Origin: Lingula anatina
Taxonomy: Eukaryota > Brachiopoda > Lingulata > Lingulida > Lingulidae
DNA length: 64,000 bases
Direction: 5' to 3'
NCBI RefSeq assembly: GCF_001039355.2
Contig: NW_019775795.1
Coordinates: forward strand, 97,716 to 161,715
Positions 58,917-64,000 of the stretch are shown one piece after another. The notes beneath the pieces were generated by a model. It was not told where the DNA came from. It ran no database searches and saw nothing but the letters and a program-made list of their open reading frames with translations. The stretch's first letter is position 1, and every line of letters starts with the position of its first letter. A program made the translations under genes and the position numbers.

Positions 58917-59289
58917 ATGTTTACCAGATATTGGTCATGGTGTTTTCTGCTTACAATGGCTGTCTTCTGTACTGGAGATCAGGTGGGGAATGTTTACCAG
59001 ATATTGGTCATACTGTTTTCTGCTTACAATGGCTGTGTTCTGTACTGGAGATCAGGTGGGCAATGTTTACCAGATATTGGTCATGGTGTTTTCTGCTTAC
59101 AATGGCTGTCTTCTGTACTAGAGATCAGGTGGGCAATGTTTACCAGATATTGGTCATGGTGTTTTCTGCTATACAATGGCTGTGTTCTGTACTAGAGATC
59201 AGGTGGGCAATGTTTACCAGATATTGGTCATGGTGTTTTCTGCTATACAATGGCTGTCTTCTGTTCTGGAGATCAGGTGGGGAATGGGC
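58917..59289 (+). repeat. Five tandem copies of the signal-peptide exon with its splice donor
   Basis: Units start at ATGs 58917, 58990, 59063, 59136 and 59210 (73, 73, 73 and 74 bp apart), each holding ATG, signal-peptide codons and a GATCAG|GTGGG donor. Units 1-3 are open. Units 4 and 5 have an extra A in GCTATACAATGG that shifts the frame inside the hydrophobic core. Units differ by several substitutions, so they are not assembly stutter. A sixth ATG fragment follows at 59284. Only unit 1 has the upstream splice acceptor. Confidence 0.92.
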
Positions 59290-62247
59290 GAATAATTTAA
59301 AAACAGTTTGAACGTTTTGCATCTGTTTAGTAAAAGGGGAACAGAGTGACAATATGGATTGAATATATATATACATAGATATGTATGTATGTATGTATGT
59401 ATGGCTCAAACGGTATAGTGCTCGCCTCCGGTGCAGTAGGTCGCGGGTTCAATCCCCGGCCGGGCCATACCAAAAACCATTATAAAAATGGTACCTAATG
59501 TCTCCTTGCTTAGCACTCAACATAGGTTGAAGTACGGAACAAAGCCAGTGTTGAATGACTGGTAACAGAGGGTCATGTGGAAGATAGATTATAGTTTACC
59601 CTTTATAAATAAAATTCAAAATAAAATAAAAATTAATATGTATGTATGTATGTATTTGCGTACGCATGTACGCACAGACATATGTATGTACGTATAAAAG
59701 TACGTATGTCTGTCTGTCTGTACATATATCTGTACCGTGTACAAACATACACGGTACAGATATATGTATGTATGTATAAAAGTACGTATGTCTGTCTGTC
59801 TGTCTGTCTATACATATATCTGTACTGTTTATTTTTGTGTGCTTGTGTTTGTGTGCATACAAACATGGTTTTGTAAATGAAAGTACGTCAGTACCCAAGT
59901 ATCTTTTATTTGCAGTCATGTGGCTGTCAAGGCGAATATGACTGGAGCGCCTGCACCGCTTCTTGTGGTGGTGGCCTGCAGACTAGAAGATGTAGTGACA
60001 CCAGCATCGTCACGCGGGTGTGCAACTCTCAAGCTTGTGGTAAGTTGTCTTCAAACTCTTGAATTAGCATGGTTGTAGAGGTAGAAGGGAGATCAAAGGC
60101 GGCTGGTTTAACCACATTATTATCAGACACGCCAGTTCTTAGTACAGGGATCGGTTTGGGGAGGAGGGGTTATAATCATTGGAAGAACATGTATCGAAGA
60201 ACTGAAAAAATTTATGGTAGTCAATAACCAAAGTAACCAAAATGAAGCATGGTTAGATATGTGTAATATGAGAGGTATTTCGTGACTTGAGGCTAAATTG
60301 CGAGTGGGTGATAACATATCTACGCACACACACTTTAAACTACCCACAGAATACAGAAAAAACATCCTTCTTTTTAAAAAAACATGATATCCCATTTCAA
60401 TGTACTTCAATCTATATACATATTCCTACTTTTTGTCAGTTAGTTTAATTGGTACTGCTATCAATAATAATGTTTTAAGCCAGTTCCAATGACATTTTGT
60501 ACAGTGACAAATGAAATGTAGTCCATCTTGTGGGATCACAAAAGGGACAGATACATGTATCCAGCCGGAACATTTGGATACACAAATTTAGAAGCGCTGT
60601 ATATGCATGTATATTGACATTGTGTGCACTTAATCTTATAATCTTGCCAAAACTGATTCTCCAGCAAGACTGCCAACTGTGCTCAAATCTCGTATGGACA
60701 TCATGCTCTTTCTGAGGTCTGCAAAACAGCATATATGCTGTAGCACAAGTCAATAGTTCTATATTACATTTTATCAGAAAAAATGGGATACACCCCCCTC
60801 CCCTAACACTTTTTGTGTTCTCTTTTAAAGGGGCCTATGGAGCAAATTTTGTCAAATATTTTTTTTTTCTTATAAAAATAATTATAATTTCTTTACACTG
60901 AAATTGTGCATCTGTGTTCCAGCAAGAGTACCGGAACCTCTTGGATTCTGGCCGCTACAGAACTCCACTGAGGGACGAGACTGTAGTCGTCATGGCAACA
61001 ATGCTGATGTCCACGGTGTATCATTTAATCGTGGTAAGAGCCAGTAGAAGTTGTGAGAGAGTTTTCATTAATCGGGTTGACATTTGGTATGAAGAACTAT
61101 CATTTAATGGTGGTAAGAGCCAGTAAAAGTTGGGTTGACATTTGGCATGGCGAACTACAAATTATGCAGTCAGTTACTCGGTTACTGGACGGTATGCCGT
61201 TAGACAAGGCGCTGACGTCATTGTTTTCTTAATTCTTAATATATACGTATTATAAACCCAGGAAATTACGCTCACACCACACAACTCCATTTTCAAACAA
61301 AAATGATTTTAATTGTCAGTACCATGCATTTGAAATTATGCCAATTTCGGTAGGTGGCCCTAAATCAAAGCAGCTCGCTTTTAATTAAAGTTATACAATA
61401 TATTTTTCAATTATAATGGTAATAAATATACTGATATTATATTTTAAAATATTGCTTATTTTGTCTGCTACTGTTTATTTACATATGCTAGCTACGTTAA
61501 TGTAATATCCCACAATTTAATAACACTTCTTGTAACGCCAGATAACAAATATGAACATCTTGTTGATGAAGTAATCTTAGAATATTTCATAAATAGACTG
61601 GGTGATCAATTGAAAAATGTATAAAATAATCGACTTAGCATGTTTTGCATATGTTTCATTTTCTAGAAAGCTATGATGACGCCTATGGTTCTGCAAAATT
61701 TGCGGGAACGGCTATTTCTTATCTTACAATTCCGAATGAAGATGGCAGTTTAGAGACTCGCTCGTTTACGTACGTCGGTTTTGTGAGAATCTTCGCTGAA
61801 GATGCCAAGAATGAGAGTCCCCTGTTTAATTTTCAAATAGACGAAAATGGTGTTTTCAGCAAGTACGGCACCCATATTTGGATTATAGGTCCTAACAAAT
61901 TATATGTCGTTTTAATGATCGCGCAACCGCACAAGTCCACTAGTTCCTATTCACTTCCGGTATTCTCAGGCTTTACCTGGGTTCACGCTGCCGTTTCCTA
62001 CGACTATACCACCGGGCTGTACCACATGTACAAGAACGGCGTTGAATTGGGGGAGTCATATGTGGGCCGACACATCCATGCTACAAGCGGCTCAGTTCGT
62101 ATTGGCGCGCGCCACCTATCGTCTGGTGATACCCGCTACTTCAAAGGAGCCATGAAGTGTGTGCAGTGGTTTGGTGAGGCGCTCAACGCAAAGCAGATTC
62201 AGGAGACCATGCACGCTTGCGATAACACTGTGCCCTGTCGTGGTTAG
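58917..62247 (+). CDS. Gene E: secreted TSP1-LamG protein, 4 coding exons, 293 aa
   Basis: Exons 58917-58982, 59916-60039, 60923-61033 and 61667-62247 join in frame (phases 0, 1, 1; 882 nt). I chose the first of five duplicated signal-peptide exons because it directly follows the acceptor and is intact. The TSP1 exon (GEYDWSACTASCGGG, RVCNSQACG) and LamG exons match gene B closely. Differences cluster in the middle of exon 4 (IWIIGPNKLYVVLM versus VWILGHNGLYVLLM). AATAAA at 62405-62410. Predicted secreted, TSP1 likely C-mannosylated and O-fucosylated by motif, ligand unknown. Confidence 0.87.
59399..59625 (+). mobile_element. tRNA-derived SINE in intron 1 of gene E
   Basis: TGGCTCAAACGG (A box) and GGTTCAATCCC (B box) lie about 44 bp apart in a tRNA-like head ending GCCGGGCCATACC. 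A non-tRNA body follows (ATGGTACCTAATGTCTCC, TTAGCACTCAACATAGGTTG, GTGTTGAATGACTGGTAAC) and an A-rich end (AAATTCAAAATAAAATAAAA). The head does not fold into a sound anticodon arm (no T before the anticodon position, extra bases before the acceptor), so it is a SINE and not a tRNA gene. GTAT repeats flank both sides. Confidence 0.75.
59721..59768. repeat. Perfect 21-bp hairpin in intron 1 of gene E
   Basis: ACATATATCTGTACCGTGTA with its flanking T pairs exactly with the downstream arm across a 6-base CAAACA loop. Each side is flanked by GTAT/GTCT repeats. Gene B has a related single arm (TACATGTATCTGTACCGTGC) but no hairpin. Confidence 0.85.
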
Positions 62248-64000
62248 TCCACGGAACTGTTTCACAAATGGACTTTATCCTGAAATAGGCCTATCAATAT
62301 TTTTCTTTTACGCCGAACACCTAATCTTGACCCACGATAAAGAAGTTGTACATAGTCTATGAAGAATCAAAATCGTTACAGCGTTTTCTTTCTTTGACAC
62401 ATTAAATAAATTTGAAAATTATTGCATTGTGATGAAAAGTATTCAAAAAGAGCAATTGGTAGACAAAGTGTGTTGCATTTAAAGTGTAACTTGTTCTGTT
62501 CCGTTCAAATTTATTCAAATTTAATTTTTTTAGAAATATCTGTAGATCTAACTAACTGATCATTTAATTAAACGAATTCTGAGCAGACGGTCCGTTGTAT
62601 TGGATTTTGAATGAACATAGTGGTTTTATTGCATTCTTGTTTAGCTTTAATATTCATAACCAGATACAGAAAGGGTCTTTCCTTCAGATTCGTTCTTCAT
62701 ATACAGTATAAGATGCAGGATGAATATCGTAAATATTTTAACCCAAAACACGAACATTTTTTACCGTGTTTCTTCATTTTCATCCATTATGGTATTGAAC
62801 TTTAAAGAAGGTCTGCAAGTGTGCTTTCCTTGCCTTATGTTGGCAAAGATACAATGATTTAACCGCAATACACCTCTGTGTGAATTCTTTAGAACATCAG
62901 CGAGAGGTACAAAATAAATGATTATTAAATTTCAGACTAAAACTCGATGTTTGATCAGAGTTATGAAGATAAGAAACACACCAAAATGTAAATTAGATGC
63001 AGCATATACATTTCAAAATACTGGTTTGCATATATCTAAATTTTACACCTCTTTAGACATTTTTTGGACAAGAAGAGTTAACAAGTTAAAAGAAATATAT
63101 GAAGTATAACGTAGGAATTGATACCACTACCTCTACCTTTCGTGAAAGTATGTAAAAAAATAAGAGATACAAATCCAAATATGCGCATTGGGAATTATCT
63201 ATTAAAATATATTATAGCACATTATTTTATGCAGCGATAAAATTGTGCAAATGAACCTAAAGCCATGTTCTATAGTAATAGTATCATTGTATGACAGTGG
63301 GCTGGGTCTTAGCCTCGATCAGTCCAACTGCGTTGCAGATTTTAGCCCGTTTTTTAAAGATGGTTTCATTCACAATTATTAACCAAATAAATTCACCTGA
63401 CTGGCAATACATCAGATTTATAGTGTTAAAATGTAACAAGGTAGTCCTTTAGCTTCTCTCTTGCTACAACAGCAGGGAATATTCCAATGTACTCAAATAT
63501 CAGTGCTTCCATGGCATAAACATGAATGTTCCGAGAACGTATAACAGCGATGTATATTTGTATTATCATGTACTAAAACTCCATTCCCATAGAGACCTAA
63601 ATCTCTGGGAAAAGAGTCGGTCTATGTGGATTGCTCCTCCCCTGCAGGGACAGCTATATCTGAGTGCAATCACCTTAACACAATGACACGCCCCCTCTTG
63701 TTTCCAATGTACTCTAAAAATCATCATCCTTTACTTAATCTTAATGTCAGAAGGAAGTGGTTTAATATATAAAGCTCATTGCACTCAGAAAGAGTCCCGT
63801 CAGAGTTGGATCGAAGACCAATGCTGAGAGGGCGCAATAGTTTACCTGGCAAACAGTGTAAAGAAACACACGGGCGCATATTGGTGTTGCAATGCATATA
63901 AGTTAAATGCCCAATGCCACTATACATTTAATGGTTATCGATAAGGCCACACTTTTTAATTTTTATGGATGACATCCTGCGCGCGCACCGATTTTCGTCC
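62248..64000. other. 3' flank of gene E and downstream intergenic DNA
   Basis: To about 62570 it matches gene B's 3' flank, and to about 62800 it resembles gene C's. Beyond that nothing is recognised: a 63-codon frame at 62918-63109 has no domain. At about 63575-63700, CATTCCCATAGAGACC, TCTATGTGGATTGC and CCCTGCAGGGACAG suggest a further decayed palindromic element. Confidence 0.45.

Larger units (their letters stand above)
50147..62570. repeat. Segmental duplication, right copy (genes D and E)
   Basis: Collinear with 36755-45816. Extra material relative to the left copy includes a gap and transposon relics in intron 1 of D, the element at 56311-58239, four extra signal-peptide exon units and a SINE in E. 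It lacks the ~430-bp intron insertion of gene A and an ~88-bp piece of intron 3. Confidence 0.85.

Noticed and set aside
58931-59311. 126-codon frame across the duplicated exon 1 region
   Set aside because: It is a shifted frame through the tandem signal-peptide units, not a separate protein.
59399-59469. A functional tRNA gene
   Set aside because: A and B boxes are present, but the anticodon loop lacks the expected T before the anticodon and extra bases separate the T arm from the acceptor. A SINE body follows.

Overview
The window is eukaryotic genomic DNA: AT-rich, intron-containing, packed with microsatellites and small palindromic transposon derivatives, and broken by two N gaps (27539-28300 and 52080-52332) and single Ns at 26350, 32569 and 45817. 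The TASK-type two-pore K+ channel, the GT-AG introns, the tRNA-derived SINE and the Ginger-type integrase remnant point to a marine invertebrate metazoan such as an amphioxus, hemichordate or mollusc. I cannot fix the species from the sequence alone.

Layout. 1-24.9 kb holds no gene I can support. It carries several families of short inverted-repeat elements (MITE-like), including one at 2738-3397 built from GAAT words spaced alternately 11 and 9 bp. 24.9-25.5 kb is the 3' end of a decayed L1/Tx1-like LINE. 28889-29712 is the terminal exon of a TASK (KCNK3/9-like) potassium channel, starting at the GYG of the first pore. 33.8-34.7 kb (minus strand) is a compact three-exon gene for an 84-residue secreted Kazal-type inhibitor. 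It is too fragmented for simple ORF finding, but it has a TATA box and a poly(A) signal.

37-62.6 kb is a tandem gene cluster. Each complete unit encodes a secreted protein of about 293-300 residues: signal peptide, one thrombospondin type-1 repeat, one laminin-G/ConA-like domain. There are four complete copies (A 39001-41144, B 42721-45500, D 51909-55389, E 58917-62247) and one copy with only the last exon (C 46165-46745), which begins just after a contig join. Introns and phases are the same in all complete copies (phases 0, 1, 1). A/D and B/E are two subfamilies, and D-E is a segmental duplication of A-B. Each has a conserved TATA element and a predicted 5' noncoding exon. The last exons are mosaics, which suggests gene conversion, and the middle of the LamG exon varies most. 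Copy A lost its usual exon-2 donor through a 12-bp deletion and appears to use a downstream donor in frame. Copy E carries five tandem copies of its signal-peptide exon.

Transposons interrupt the cluster. A 2.1-kb Ginger1-like element (47430-49534) has TGTNR ends, a CCGG target duplication and integrase GPY/F remnants. A 1.9-kb element (56311-58239) has 87-bp inverted repeats and a GTGTC target duplication, its empty site is visible in the A-B paralogous segment, and a hAT-like element is nested in its right arm. The strongest candidates for something new are the TSP1-LamG cluster with its variable middle segment, exon-level oddities and conversion tracts, and the four-cysteine Kazal mini-gene.
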